Positions 39,404 to 48,536 are shown, numbered from the stretch's first letter. The stretch: 64,000 nt of DNA from Variovorax sp. MHTC-1 (GCF_003984645.1 NZ_RWKI01000009.1:174951-238950); one strand, 5' to 3'. Notes: generated by a model from the letters alone, not told the origin. Made by a program: numbers and translations.

Positions 39404-40090
39404 TCAGGACGGCAGCTTGTCCAACTGGTGCTTCACGGCATACACATACAGCTCCAGCCGATTGCTCACCCCCAGCTTCTGGTAGATCGACGTCAGGTGG
39501 TTGCGCAAGGTGTGCTCGGTGATGAACAACCGTTCGGCCAGCGCCTTGTTCGATGCGCCGTTGCCGTCGACCACGGTGTGGATGATCTTGCGTTCCTTGC
39601 AGGTCAGTGCCGCCTGCTTCTCCGCCTCCGGGTCGATCTTGTGCGTGCGCTTCGCGTCGACGAACTCCGAGAAGACGCGGCCCATCGTTTCGTTGTCGAC
39701 GCACAGTTCGCCCTTGTGCATTCTTTCGATCGCCTGGAGCACTTGTTCCGCGGCCGCGTCCTTGCGCAGCACGCCTCGGGCACCGCCGAAGACCGCCAGA
39801 TCGAGGTTTTTCTGCTGGCGCTCGCCGGTCAGGATCAATACGCGGGAGACCGAGTTGGACAGCAGGCCCGGGAGAATGTCCAGCGCGCATTTGCCGCCCA
39901 GATCGAGGTCCAGCAGGATGACGTCGGGCACCACCTGGTCGACCTGCTCGAGCGCTTCTTCGCAGTTTCTTGCCGTCCCGACCACCTGCATTCGCGGTTT
40001 CTCGCCGTCGATCAACCTGGACAATCCCCACAGCATCGTCTGGTGATCGTCGACAAGCATCACGCCGATGGGCTTTTCAACTGGCTGCAT
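39404..40090 (-). CDS. NarL/LuxR-family response regulator
   Basis: A 228-aa regulator. Its receiver domain has the acidic pair in VMLVDDHQ, the phospho-acceptor Asp61 (VILLDLDL), Thr88 and Lys110. The C-terminal LuxR helix-turn-helix is LTCKERKIIHTVVDGNGASN then KALAERLFITEHTLRNHLTS. The start MQPVEKPIGVMLVDDH has a strong GGAGGTG site; the frame stays open further upstream inside the kinase gene. It is transcribed after the kinase gene (10-bp gap) and converges on tadC, so it is the likely regulator of the Tad locus. Confidence 0.93.
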   Translation of the reverse strand: MQPVEKPIGVMLVDDHQTMLWGLSRLIDGEKPRMQVVGTARNCEEALEQVDQVVPDVILLDLDLGGKCALDILPGLLSNSVSRVLILTGERQQKNLDLAVFGGARGVLRKDAAAEQVLQAIERMHKGELCVDNETMGRVFSEFVDAKRTHKIDPEAEKQAALTCKERKIIHTVVDGNGASNKALAERLFITEHTLRNHLTSIYQKLGVSNRLELYVYAVKHQLDKLPS

Positions 40091-40100
40091 GTTCCACCTC

Positions 40101-41783
40101 CTAGATGGGTATCTCGACGTGCACGGAGGTGCCGCCGTTCGTTGTCTGCTTGACTTGGGCGTTGCCACCGAGCGCGGTCGCGCGTTCGGTGATCGACCTC
40201 GGCTGGAATGCGACCGGCTGCGATCCATCGCATTCGTTCTCGATCTGGATCCTGAGCAAGCCGTCCACGCATTCCAGCCTGACGGCGCCGTGGTGCGCGA
40301 AGGTGTGCTTGCAGATGTTGCTCAAGCCCTCGCGCACGATCTGCAATATCTCTGCGGTCAGCCGATCGCTCACGCTGAGCTCGCCTTGCACGCAGACGGC
40401 GATGTCGATCCCGTAGAAATCCCTGGCCTGCGCTGCCTGCTGGCGCAGGACCATGAGAAGAACCTCTTCCGTCTTGTCCAGCCCGTTCTTGACCGTGCCG
40501 GCATAGCGGCGCAGATCGCCGATGACCTTGGCGGCCATGTCCGCCAGCTTGTCGAGATCCTCGATCAGCGGGTTGTCGGCAGCGGCCTTGTTGCGCAGGG
40601 CACTGAGGCCCATCTTCAATCCGATGTAGGGCTGGATGGCCGTGTCGTGGAGGTCCAGCGCGATCTTCTGGCGCTCCTGCGAAGCGGCGTCCGAGGCCAT
40701 CCGGTCCAGCAGTTCGATGTTCTCGATCACCGGAAACGCCTGGGCAGCGATATGGCTCAGGAAAAGCGCATCGGTCTTTCTGAACGCAGCTTCGCGCGAG
40801 AACAGGAAGATGCGGCCTTCGCTCTTTCGAAGCGACACCGGCGCGCTGATGAACGAGCGCGCATCCAGAAGCTCGGCCAGGCTGCGGCAGGCCGCTTCCT
40901 CGTGCTTGCTCCATCTTCCCCTCGCGCTGTCGTACGCCGCGGCGCCGGTGAAGGGCCAAGCGGGCCAGAGCGGGCCGTTGTAGGCCACGATGCGGTCTTG
41001 CGGGAGCGCCACCAGAGGCGCCGCCGCGTCCGCGCCGATTCGTTCTGCATTGATCGAACGCTTCGCGTCGCCCTCCCTGGCAGTGCGCAGGAAATAGGCG
41101 CCGGACTCCTTGTCCCGAACGATCAGCAGGCAGCAGCTTCCGTGGAAGAACATCTGCGTCTTCTCCAGTACGCTGGTGACGGTGTGATCGACGCCGAAGC
41201 GCGGGTTCGACACGCGGCTGACGTCGCGCAGAAGGGCGAGCCGCCGCTTCAGTTCGACCTTGGAGCCGCCCCAGTGGATGCTCATGTAGCCGAGTGCAAG
41301 CAGGAAAGTGGCGCGCAGCAGCAGGCGGGGGAGATCCTCCTCGGTCGTCGATCCCAGCCCACAGGCGGCGAACAAGGCCACCGAAGCGAGGGTGACGCGT
41401 GCGCCCTCGTCGAAGCCCCAGCGGAAGGACGAGGTGAGGATGGCGAAGAAGAAGAACAGGAAGAAAAAGCTGTGGATTCCGTCCGTGAACAGAACGATCA
41501 ACGCATACCAGAAGACATCCAGCCAGTGAACTAGCTTGCTCTGCGAGAACGGGGCGTCGAGCTGCGCATAGAGATAGACGGCAAAACTGTGCAGGATGTA
41601 GCCGGAAAACAGCAGCCAGGTGAAGCCGCCGATGCCCCTCAAGCCCGAAGGATCGACAAAAATCGCGAGCAGGGCGGAGACGGACAGCACGAGCCGCATC
41701 CTGGCCACCATTCGCGCATCTGCGGCGTCGGCAGCAAGGCTCGTATCCAACTCGTTTTTCCTGTCCAGCCTGTGCACCAGCAT
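40101..41783 (-). CDS. Sensor histidine kinase (HisKA_3 type) with membrane and GAF-like domains
   Basis: A 560-aa protein. Five or six N-terminal membrane helices (about residues 35-160: LVLSVSALLAIFVDPSGLRG, HSFFFLFFFFAILTSSFRWG) are followed by a GAF-like region. The dimerisation/phospho-acceptor box is KIALDLHDTAIQPYIGLKMGLSALR, and the N-box is IVREGLSNICKHTFAHHGA. The later ATP lid is poorly conserved: CDGSQ stands where DxGxG is expected, then ITERATALGGNAQV. It partners the NarL-type regulator just downstream. The signal sensed is unknown. Confidence 0.9.
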   Translation of the reverse strand: MLVHRLDRKNELDTSLAADAADARMVARMRLVLSVSALLAIFVDPSGLRGIGGFTWLLFSGYILHSFAVYLYAQLDAPFSQSKLVHWLDVFWYALIVLFTDGIHSFFFLFFFFAILTSSFRWGFDEGARVTLASVALFAACGLGSTTEEDLPRLLLRATFLLALGYMSIHWGGSKVELKRRLALLRDVSRVSNPRFGVDHTVTSVLEKTQMFFHGSCCLLIVRDKESGAYFLRTAREGDAKRSINAERIGADAAAPLVALPQDRIVAYNGPLWPAWPFTGAAAYDSARGRWSKHEEAACRSLAELLDARSFISAPVSLRKSEGRIFLFSREAAFRKTDALFLSHIAAQAFPVIENIELLDRMASDAASQERQKIALDLHDTAIQPYIGLKMGLSALRNKAAADNPLIEDLDKLADMAAKVIGDLRRYAGTVKNGLDKTEEVLLMVLRQQAAQARDFYGIDIAVCVQGELSVSDRLTAEILQIVREGLSNICKHTFAHHGAVRLECVDGLLRIQIENECDGSQPVAFQPRSITERATALGGNAQVKQTTNGGTSVHVEIPI

Positions 41784-42157
41784 CGGGCGTTTCCTCCTCC
41801 CACGGACCGTGATCGGTGGGGGTCAGCAGTCGATTTCCGCGCACGGGAGCGCGGATGTGAAGATGTCACATGTTACTACTTAGGTTAACAATGGAATACC
41901 TAGGAAACGATTTGTCAGCCTTTTCCGCGAAGGAAGTCACGCGCCGGCGCGACCTCGACGGCTGTAGCGCCCGCCAGCAGCGCGGGGCATCGATGCGCGG
42001 GCGCTGGTAGCGCTGGCGCGCGCGAGCGCATGGCCCGGCGCGCGGGTCGAAGGGGCCCTTAGGCTTCGGCTACGTGATCTCGGCCGAAGCCGCGCGCATC
42101 GAGAAGATGGCGCCCGGCGTCAGCGGCGAAGCCGACCTCCTGCTGGACGCCGCGGGC
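41784..42157. other. Intergenic region upstream of the kinase gene
   Basis: 374 bp. The first 150 bases next to the kinase start are AT-richer (near 41870-41920) and probably hold its promoter. The other half (about 41940-42157) is GC-rich with broken coding-like frames (for example GYVISAEAARIEKMAPGVSG on plus) that I cannot assign; it may be the relic of a lost gene. No RNA gene or terminator was recognised. Confidence 0.4.
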
Positions 42158-43141
42158 TCAACTCGGCTGGATGTCCGCCGTCTTGATGACGTGCGCCCAG
42201 CGCGCGATCTCCTCGTTGAGGAAGGCGGCGAAGCGATCCGGCGCGCGCGCATCGGCGCTGAAACCCTGCTGCCGCATGCGCTCCTCCATCTCGGGCTGGG
42301 TGACGATCTTCACCACTTCGGCGCCCAGCTTCTGCACCGCCGCGTCGGGCATGCCGGCCGGCGCCATCATGCCGGTCCAGTTCTCCACCAGCAGCGTGGG
42401 CATGCCGGCTTCGGCGGTCGTCGGCACCTCGGGCAGCGACGGATAGCGCGCCTTGCTGGCGATGGCGAGCGCGCGCAGCTTGCCGCCCTTCACGTGCGCG
42501 ACCGACTCCGGGAAGTTCGAGAAGACGACGTCCAGCTGGCCCCCGATCAGGTCGGTCATCGAGGGTGCGCCGCCCTTGTAGGGCACGTGCTGGATGCTCG
42601 ACTTGTTCAGGTCGTTGAAGAGCGCGAGCGTCAGGTGCGGCGGCGTGCCGTTGCCGCTGGAGCCGGCATTGAGCTTGCGCGTCTTCGCCTCTGCCATCAG
42701 TTCCTTGAGATCCTTGATCGGGCTCGCGGCCGGCACCACGATCAGCATCGGGCTGCCGGCGATCAGCGCGACGGGCCGCAGGTCTTTCTGGAAACTGAAG
42801 GGCGACTTCGGGAACAGCGTCACGTTGGCCGCGTGAGTCAGCGTGATCGCCAGCAGCGTGTTGCCATCGGGCGCGGCCTTCGCGACCACGTCGGCGCCGA
42901 TCTGGCCGTTGCCGCCGGGCCGGTTGTCGACCACCACGCTGACCTTCCAGCGCTCGCCGAGCTGCTGGCCGATCTGCCGCGCCATCGCATCCGTCAAGCC
43001 GCCGGGCGGGAAGGGCACCACGTAGCGGATCGTCGCGTCCGGCTTCGGGTAGTCGCCGCCCTGGGCCCATGCCACCGGCGCCAGCGCGCCCGCCGCGGCC
43101 AGCGCCGCGGCGCCCTGCATCACTTCACGTCTCTGGATCAT
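42158..43141 (-). CDS. Bug-family (TctC-like) periplasmic binding protein
   Basis: A 327-aa protein with a Tat-like leader (MIQRREVMQGAAALAAAGALAPVAWAQ) and Bug motifs: IRYVVPFPPGGLTDAMARQI, VVDNRPGGNGQIGADVVAKA, HVPYKGGAPSMTDLIGGQLD, and VPTTAEAG near the end. Bug proteins bind carboxylates and serve tripartite tricarboxylate transporters. No TctA/TctB membrane genes are visible here. It is the last gene of the suyAB-slcC-comC unit, 27 bp after comC. A role in sulfolactate uptake (like SlcH) is inferred from that position. Confidence 0.9.
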   Translation of the reverse strand: MIQRREVMQGAAALAAAGALAPVAWAQGGDYPKPDATIRYVVPFPPGGLTDAMARQIGQQLGERWKVSVVVDNRPGGNGQIGADVVAKAAPDGNTLLAITLTHAANVTLFPKSPFSFQKDLRPVALIAGSPMLIVVPAASPIKDLKELMAEAKTRKLNAGSSGNGTPPHLTLALFNDLNKSSIQHVPYKGGAPSMTDLIGGQLDVVFSNFPESVAHVKGGKLRALAIASKARYPSLPEVPTTAEAGMPTLLVENWTGMMAPAGMPDAAVQKLGAEVVKIVTQPEMEERMRQQGFSADARAPDRFAAFLNEEIARWAHVIKTADIQPS

Positions 43142-43168
43142 CGCGTTGTCTCCTTCTGTTGTGTGTCT

Positions 43169-44176
43169 TCAGGGCCGGGCCTGCCACTGCGCGAGCAGCG
43201 CGTCCGGCACCTCGATGCCTTCTGCCTCGGCGCGCCGGCGCAGCGCTTCGCGCCGGGCGCCGGGCAGCCGCACGCCGTCGTCGCGCAGCATCTCGGCCAC
43301 CAGCACTTCGATGCGGTCGAGGTAGCTTGCCGAGCCGGCCAGCGCGCCGGGATCGATGACGATGAAGGCCTGGCCGATGCGCGGCCGGTTGCCCTCATCC
43401 TCGAAGAAGCTCGAAGCCTCGAAGCCGAACTGCGCGCCGATCAGCGCCGTGACCAGCAGCTCCACCACCAGCGCCAGCATCGCGCCCTTGGGGCTGCTGG
43501 CGGCGCCGATCGGAAGCATCGAGCCTTCGAGGCCGGCCTTCGGGTCGGTCGTGGGCTGGCCGCTGCGGTCGAGCGCCCAGCCGGGCGGAATGGATTGCCC
43601 CTGCTTGGCCGCGACCATGAGCTTGCCGCGCGCCACTTCCGACAGGCTCAGGTCGATCATCAGCGGCGCCGCGTCGCGGCGCGGGAAGACGGCAGCCACC
43701 GGATTGGTGCCGAAGATCGGATGCCGTCCGCCGGCGGCCGGCATTGCGGCCGGCGAGTTGGCGAAGCCGAGGCCGACCATGCCGGCCTCGGCGACCGCAC
43801 GCAGGTGGTCGACGACCACGCCGCAGTGGTGGCTGTCGGCCACGCCGGCGATGCTGATGCCGAATTCGCGGGCGCGCCGGATCGCTTCCTCGATCGCCAT
43901 CTCGCAGGCCGCGAAGGCCAGACCTTCGTGTGCATCGATCAAGACCGCGCCGCCCTTGGCACGGCGCTGCGTGGGCAGCGCATCGCCGTTCACGCGGCCG
44001 TTGCGCAGGTGCGTGGCGTACTGCGCAACGCGGCTGAGACCATGGGAGCCCAGGCCCTGGGCCTCGGCCAGCACCAGCGCGCGCGCGGTCGCGTCGGCCA
44101 TGGTCTCGTTGGCGCCGGCGGCGCGCAGCGCCCGGGCGACGGCCTCGCGCGCCTGTTGCAGGCCGAGCGCGGCCAT
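43169..44176 (-). CDS. comC: LDH2/MDH2-family dehydrogenase, probable (R)-sulfolactate dehydrogenase
   Basis: A 335-aa oxidoreductase of the malate/L-lactate/ureidoglycolate dehydrogenase type (not Rossmann). Segments: LAEAQGLGSHGLSRVAQY, SHHCGVVVDHLRAVAEAGMVGLGFANSPAAM, FGTNPVAAVFPR, IDLSLSEVARGKL and SPKGAMLALVVELLVTALIGAQFG. ComC oxidoreduces (R)-sulfolactate/sulfopyruvate with a nicotinamide cofactor. The specific name rests on position: its ATG overlaps the slcC stop (TGATG), next to suyAB. By family alone it could use other 2-hydroxyacids. Confidence 0.82.
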   Translation of the reverse strand: MAALGLQQAREAVARALRAAGANETMADATARALVLAEAQGLGSHGLSRVAQYATHLRNGRVNGDALPTQRRAKGGAVLIDAHEGLAFAACEMAIEEAIRRAREFGISIAGVADSHHCGVVVDHLRAVAEAGMVGLGFANSPAAMPAAGGRHPIFGTNPVAAVFPRRDAAPLMIDLSLSEVARGKLMVAAKQGQSIPPGWALDRSGQPTTDPKAGLEGSMLPIGAASSPKGAMLALVVELLVTALIGAQFGFEASSFFEDEGNRPRIGQAFIVIDPGALAGSASYLDRIEVLVAEMLRDDGVRLPGARREALRRRAEAEGIEVPDALLAQWQARP

Positions 44177-45102
44177 CAGTGCAAGGCCTCCAGCACCTTG
44201 CGCGCGACCAGGCTGCTCACGCGCTCGTTCGACTCGGCCGTCACGCCCGCGATGTGCGGCGTGAGCAGCAGATTGGGGCAGTCCTCGAAATGCGGCGCAG
44301 CCGCCAGCGGCTCGGCATCGAACACGTCGAGCGCTGCGCCGCCCAGGCGGCCTTCGCGCAGCGCCGCCGCGACCGCGGCCTCGTCGACGATGCCGCCGCG
44401 CGAGGTGTTGATCAGCACCGCGCCGGGCTTCATCGCCGCGATGCGCGCCGCGTCGAAGAGATTGCGCGTGGAGTCCGCCAGCGGAAGGTGCAGGCTGACC
44501 ACGTCGGCTTGGGCCGTCAGCGCGTCGAGCCCGACGTGCTGCGTGCCGGCCTGCACGAAGGCCGGATGGTCGGCGCCCAGCATCGCGTCGAAGGCGATGG
44601 TGCGCACGCCGAGCGTGCCGGCGAGACAGGCCGTCAGCTGGCCGATGGAGCCGAAGCCGACCAGGCCCAGCGTCTTGCCGGCGAACTCGCGGCCGTTCGA
44701 GAGCGCCGCGCGCGGCCAGCAGCCCGAGGCCACGGCCGCCGTCGAGCCGTAGGCGCCGCGCAGCAGCAGCATCGCGCTGGCGATCACGTACTCGGCCACG
44801 CTCAGCGCGTTGGCGCCGGTGGCCGGGATCACGCGGATGCCGCGCGCCTCGCAGCCTGCCACGTCGATGTTGTCGAGCCCGACGCCGAGGCGGCCGACCA
44901 CCGTGCAGCGCGACAGCGCCGCGAGCAGCTCGCCGCGCACCTGCGTGCGGTTGCGCACGATGAGCGCATCGGTGGAGGCTGCCTCGCGGTGCAGCCGCGC
45001 GCCGTCGTCCACCAGCTTCGGGTCGTACAGCACCTCGTGCCGCGCGCGAAGCTCCGCGACCGCGGCCTCGTCCATGAACTCCGCAATGACGATTCGTCCC
45101 AT
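44176..45102 (-). CDS. slcC: D-2-hydroxyacid dehydrogenase, probable (S)-sulfolactate dehydrogenase
   Basis: A 308-aa NAD-dependent enzyme. The Rossmann motif is LGLVGFGSIGQLTACLAGTL. The catalytic Arg is in INTSRGGIVDEAAV, Glu in LDVFDAEPL and His in LLTPHIAGVT. IVRNRTQV and GRLGVGLDNIDV belong to the substrate domain. SlcC oxidises (S)-sulfolactate to sulfopyruvate in Chromohalobacter, and together with ComC it inverts the stereocentre so that SuyAB can act. It is 16 bp after suyB. The substrate is inferred from the cluster. Confidence 0.85.
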   Translation of the reverse strand: MGRIVIAEFMDEAAVAELRARHEVLYDPKLVDDGARLHREAASTDALIVRNRTQVRGELLAALSRCTVVGRLGVGLDNIDVAGCEARGIRVIPATGANALSVAEYVIASAMLLLRGAYGSTAAVASGCWPRAALSNGREFAGKTLGLVGFGSIGQLTACLAGTLGVRTIAFDAMLGADHPAFVQAGTQHVGLDALTAQADVVSLHLPLADSTRNLFDAARIAAMKPGAVLINTSRGGIVDEAAVAAALREGRLGGAALDVFDAEPLAAAPHFEDCPNLLLTPHIAGVTAESNERVSSLVARKVLEALH

Positions 45103-45118
45103 GATGAGTGCGGGCCGT

Positions 45119-46294
45119 TCAGGCCGACTCGTAGAGGCGGGTCAGGACGAACTCGCGATGTCCCAGCGCTTCCGCCGCGGTAAGGCGGCCGTTGGCGGTG
45201 CGCAGCATGCATTCGAGCAGCTGGTCGCCGGCCTGGTCGAGCGTCATCTCGCGCTGCAGCAGGCCCGAGGTATCTACGTCGACGTGCTCGCTCATCAGAC
45301 GCACGGTGCGCGGGTTGGCGCAGATCTTGATGACGGGCAGGATCGGGTTGCCGATCACATTGCCCTGGCCGGTGGGGAAGAAGTGCACCGCGTAGCCCGA
45401 GGCCGCGCACAGCGTCACCATTTCGGCCGCCGCGCTCGACGAATCCATGAACCACAGGCCCGGGCCGGTCGGCGTCTCGGCCTTGTCGAGCACGCCGTCG
45501 ACCAGGCACTTCTTGCCGATCTTCTGGATGTTGCCCAGCGCCTTCTCCTCGATGGTCGTCAGGCCGCCGGCGATGTTGCCCTTGGTGGGCTGCGAATCGG
45601 AGAGGTCGCTGGTCTTGTGGCGGTTGATCATGTCCTGGTAGCGGTCGAACATGAACATGAAGCGCTCCTTCACCTCCGGCGTGCGGCAGCGCTCGGCCAC
45701 GATGCGCTCGCCGCCGGTGATCTCGGAAGTCTCGCCGAACACCAGCGTGTTGCCGGTCTCGTAGAGCTTGTCGAACGCGTTGCCGACCGTCGGATTGGAG
45801 CCGCAGCCCGAGGTGGTGTCGCTCTCGCCGCACTTGGTCGACACCCACAGCTCGTGGATGCCGCAGGGCTCGCGCTGCTTCTCGCTCGCCATCTGGACGA
45901 ACTCGCGCGCGGCGCGGCTGGCGCGCAGGATGGTGTCGTGGTCGCCGTGGCCCTCGATGCCGAAGCCGACCACCGGCTTGCCGGTGGCCGCGATGCCGTC
46001 GACCACCTTCTGGGTCCAGCTGTCCTCGATGCCGATGACGACCACCGCGGCCACGTTCGGATTGCAGCCCGCGCCGATCAGCGTGCGGAAGTGCAGCTCG
46101 AGGTCGGCGCCGAACTGCAGCCGGCCATAGGGATGAGGGATGGCGAGCGCGCCCTTGATGTTGTGCGCGACGGCTTCGGCGGCGGCGTTGGAGAGGTCGT
46201 CCAGCGGCAGGATGATGACGTGGTTGCGCACGCCGACGCGGCCGTTCTCGCGCCGATAGCCGAGGAAGGTGGTGTCTTTGGAAATGACGGACAT
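45119..46294 (-). CDS. suyB: (R)-sulfolactate sulfo-lyase large subunit (UxaA/altronate dehydratase family)
   Basis: A 391-aa protein with the altronate-dehydratase C-terminal domain: [40 protein letters not shown], then [37 protein letters not shown], and [17 protein letters not shown]. Cys residues in KCGES and SGCGSNP are candidate metal or cluster ligands. With SuyA it eliminates sulfite from (R)-sulfolactate to give pyruvate. The start [15 protein letters not shown] was chosen; the frame extends upstream into suyA on another frame without homology. It lies 47 bp after suyA. Confidence 0.9.
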   Translation of the reverse strand: MSVISKDTTFLGYRRENGRVGVRNHVIILPLDDLSNAAAEAVAHNIKGALAIPHPYGRLQFGADLELHFRTLIGAGCNPNVAAVVVIGIEDSWTQKVVDGIAATGKPVVGFGIEGHGDHDTILRASRAAREFVQMASEKQREPCGIHELWVSTKCGESDTTSGCGSNPTVGNAFDKLYETGNTLVFGETSEITGGERIVAERCRTPEVKERFMFMFDRYQDMINRHKTSDLSDSQPTKGNIAGGLTTIEEKALGNIQKIGKKCLVDGVLDKAETPTGPGLWFMDSSSAAAEMVTLCAASGYAVHFFPTGQGNVIGNPILPVIKICANPRTVRLMSEHVDVDTSGLLQREMTLDQAGDQLLECMLRTANGRLTAAEALGHREFVLTRLYESA

Positions 46295-46341
46295 GGTGGG
46301 GGTTTCTTTCCGGTTCGTGAGTGGGTGGAGACGGCGCGCGC

Positions 46342-46623
46342 TTACCAGCGCTTGGTCTTGATGTTCTGGACGTGGGCGTGCTCGCCGGCCTTGATCGGCG
46401 CGACCACGCGGCCCATGTCGATGCCGTACTTCCACACCGTGTCGCCGGGGTTCATGTCCTTCAGCGCGACCTTGTGGCCGATCGGGATGTCCTCTTTCGC
46501 ATCCACGCTGGTCATCTTGTCCTCGTCCATGATCCAGCCGCTGAGCGACATGCCGGCCTTGACGCCCTCGACCACCACGACGGCCACCGTGTCCTTGGCG
46601 TCGTGCAAAACGAAGTGAATCAT
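46342..46623 (-). CDS. suyA: (R)-sulfolactate sulfo-lyase small subunit (SAF domain)
   Basis: A 93-aa SAF-domain protein: [20 protein letters not shown], then [42 protein letters not shown] and [10 protein letters not shown]. The IPxGHKxA and KYG motifs are those of UxaA-type N-terminal subunits. Separate small and large subunits are characteristic of SuyAB. AGGAG lies 8 bases before the ATG. It is the first gene of the minus-strand operon, divergent from the GntR regulator. Confidence 0.9.
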   Translation of the reverse strand: MIHFVLHDAKDTVAVVVVEGVKAGMSLSGWIMDEDKMTSVDAKEDIPIGHKVALKDMNPGDTVWKYGIDMGRVVAPIKAGEHAHVQNIKTKRW

Positions 46624-46693
46624 CTGTTCGTCTCCTGCTTCTCTGAAGTTGCGATGCGGCCAGTGTCGGCCTGCACGTTTCCGAGTGTCAAAC

Positions 46694-46709
46694 GGGTCAT
46701 CTAGATGAC
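46694..46709. promoter_or_regulatory. Perfect 16-bp palindrome, candidate SuyR operator
   Basis: GGTCATCTAGATGACC is perfectly symmetric and lies in the 122-bp gap between the divergent suyA and GntR genes, 37 bp before the GntR start. HutC-type GntR regulators bind short palindromes of the form GT-N-AC (NagR/DasR sites contain GGTCTAGACC-like cores), so this is a good operator candidate. Confidence 0.6.
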
Positions 46710-46745
46710 CTGGATGAGCGCAGCGTCTGCATCCACAATGGCGCG

Positions 46746-47516
46746 ATGAAACGAGCCAGCGCCGCCATCGCCTTCCAGCCGATCGCCGCCGATGCGACCG
46801 ATGCGCCGCTGTATCGGCTGGTCAAGAGCGCGCTGCTGCGCGCGATCGAATCGGGGCAGTACCCCGCAGGCGCTGCGCTGCCGAGCGAGACCGAGCTGGC
46901 CGCTGCGCTCGGCGTCTCGATCGGCACGCTGCGCCACGCGACGGACGACCTGGTGGCCGAGCACATCCTCGTGCGGCGGCAGGGGCGCGGCACCTTCGTT
47001 GCGGTGCACAACACCGACCGCTTCATGTTCCAGTTCTTCCACGTCGAGCGCAGCGACGGATTGCGTCATCGTCCGCAGGTCGAACTGCTGGCTTTCGAGC
47101 GCATCCGCATGGAGGAAGAGCCGGCGCAGGCGCTCGGCCTGAAGACCGGCGAGCCGGCGATCCAGATCGACAACCGGCTGCTATTGCAGGGCAAGGCGGT
47201 GATCCACGACCGGCTGACCTTGCCGGCGCTGCTCTTCAAGGGCCTCACCGAGAAGCGCTTTCGCGAACGCAAGAGCACGATCTACCACCTCTACCAGACC
47301 GAATTCGGCATCACCGTGACGCGGGCGCGCGAGCATGCGCGCGCCGCGATCGCCGACCGCGGGATCGTGCGCCTGCTCGGCGTCGCGCCCGGCGCGCCGG
47401 TGATGGTGGTGCGCCGCACCGCGCTGACCTTCGGCGACAAGCCGGTGGAGTACCGGGTCTCGACCATCGACACCGCGCAGCACGAGTACGTGCACCTGCT
47501 GTCGAGGCCGGCCTAG
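46746..47516 (+). CDS. suyR: GntR-family (HutC subfamily) regulator, SuyR-like
   Basis: A 256-aa protein. The N-terminal winged helix reads LPSETELAAALGVSIGTLRH then ATDDLVAEHILVRRQGRGTF. The UTRA effector domain reads LKTGEPAIQIDNRLLLQGKAVIHDRLTLPALLFKGLTEKRFRE. It is divergent from suyA with a palindrome between, which makes it the likely substrate-responsive repressor of suyAB-slcC-comC. Its stop overlaps the convergent LysR gene by 4 bp. The name rests on context. Confidence 0.85.
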   Translation: MKRASAAIAFQPIAADATDAPLYRLVKSALLRAIESGQYPAGAALPSETELAAALGVSIGTLRHATDDLVAEHILVRRQGRGTFVAVHNTDRFMFQFFHVERSDGLRHRPQVELLAFERIRMEEEPAQALGLKTGEPAIQIDNRLLLQGKAVIHDRLTLPALLFKGLTEKRFRERKSTIYHLYQTEFGITVTRAREHARAAIADRGIVRLLGVAPGAPVMVVRRTALTFGDKPVEYRVSTIDTAQHEYVHLLSRPA

Positions 47517-48436
47517 GGCTTGTTACCCGAGCGCCGGCCGGCGGCCTTCAGGCAGTAGTCGATGAAACCCTGCATCGCGAGCCCCGGCCGGCGCTCGCGA
47601 TGGAACACCATCGACAGCGCGCGAAACTCCCTCGGCAGCCGGCTCTTCAGCTCGACCAGCGAGCCGTCCTGGAGCGCATCCGACACCGCGTAGCGCGACA
47701 TGCATCCGATGCCCACGCCCGACGCGACCACGCGCTTGATGGCGTGGCTGCTGCCGAGCTCGAGCTCGATGTTGAGCGCGCCGAGCCGCTTGCGCAGCCA
47801 GTGCTCGGTGGCCTCGCGGGTGCCGGAGCCTTCCTCGCGCAGCACCCAGGCCGCGGCGGCGAGCTCGCGCACGCCGACCGGGCGCCCGGCCAGCGCATGT
47901 GTCGGCGCGGCCACCAGCACCATCTCGTCGGTGAGCCATTGGCGCACGGTCAGGTCGGGATGCGTCTGCCGGCCTTCGATGAAACCGACGTCGGCATCGA
48001 AGCCGACCACCGCGGCGATCACGTCGCTGGTGTTGCCGACGATGAGCCGCGCGCGCGCTTCCGGACTGTCCTGCTTCCATTTCAGGACCAGCTCCGGCAG
48101 CAGGTATTCGCCGGTCGTGAAGCTGGCCGCGATGCGCAGCGGCGTCCGGTGTTCCGAGGAGAACATGGACTGCAGTTCCGCCGCCTGGTCGACCAGCGAC
48201 ACCGACTTGGCCAGCAGCGCGCGGCCGTCCTCGTTGAGCACCAGGCGCCGGCCGATGCGGTCGAAGAGCTGCGTGCCCAGCGCGGCCTCCAGATCGGCCA
48301 GCGCCGCGCTGGCCGCCGATTGCGAGCGCGCGATCCGGCCGGCGGCGGCACGTGTCGACCCCTCGCGCGCGGTGGCGGCGAAGACCTCGAGCTGGCGCAG
48401 CGTGAGGCGCAGTCGCTGATCGCTTTTGTCGTTCAT
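47513..48436 (-). CDS. LysR-family regulator, YeiE-like (sulfite-responsive type)
   Basis: A 307-aa regulator with an N-terminal helix-turn-helix: LTLRQLEVFAATAREGSTRA then AAGRIARSQSAASAALADLE. The effector domain has SFTTGEYLLPELVLKWKQDS, DADVGFIEG, WVLREEGSGTRE and GSSHAIKRVVASGVGIGCMSR. These segments align closely, from memory, with E. coli YeiE, reported to sense sulfite. The gene is divergent from soeABC, so a sulfite-responsive activator of sulfite oxidation is the natural reading. CysB- or CbbR-type roles are less likely. Confidence 0.82.
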   Translation of the reverse strand: MNDKSDQRLRLTLRQLEVFAATAREGSTRAAAGRIARSQSAASAALADLEAALGTQLFDRIGRRLVLNEDGRALLAKSVSLVDQAAELQSMFSSEHRTPLRIAASFTTGEYLLPELVLKWKQDSPEARARLIVGNTSDVIAAVVGFDADVGFIEGRQTHPDLTVRQWLTDEMVLVAAPTHALAGRPVGVRELAAAAWVLREEGSGTREATEHWLRKRLGALNIELELGSSHAIKRVVASGVGIGCMSRYAVSDALQDGSLVELKSRLPREFRALSMVFHRERRPGLAMQGFIDYCLKAAGRRSGNKP

Positions 48437-48536
48437 GATTACCTGAATTACCTGCTTTGCTGTTCAACGACAGAAGCCTATCATGGGGCGGAAATCTTCC
48501 CACGGTGACTGTGACCAGACGCTAGGAGTCAGGCTC
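48437..48536. promoter_or_regulatory. Divergent promoter region between yeiE-like gene and soeA
   Basis: 100 bp if soeA begins at the TTG at 48537; only 46 bp if it begins at the ATG at 48483. The LysR-proximal half is AT-richer and contains a direct repeat of TTACCTG-type sequence (ATTACCTGAATTACCTG). This is the expected place for LysR binding. No exact T-N11-A pair stood out. Confidence 0.4.

Noticed and set aside
42074..42160. Plus-strand coding-like stretch (GYVISAEAARIEK...) upstream of the Bug gene
   Set aside because: Cannot be tied to any family; neighbouring frames are broken, so noted only as intergenic content.
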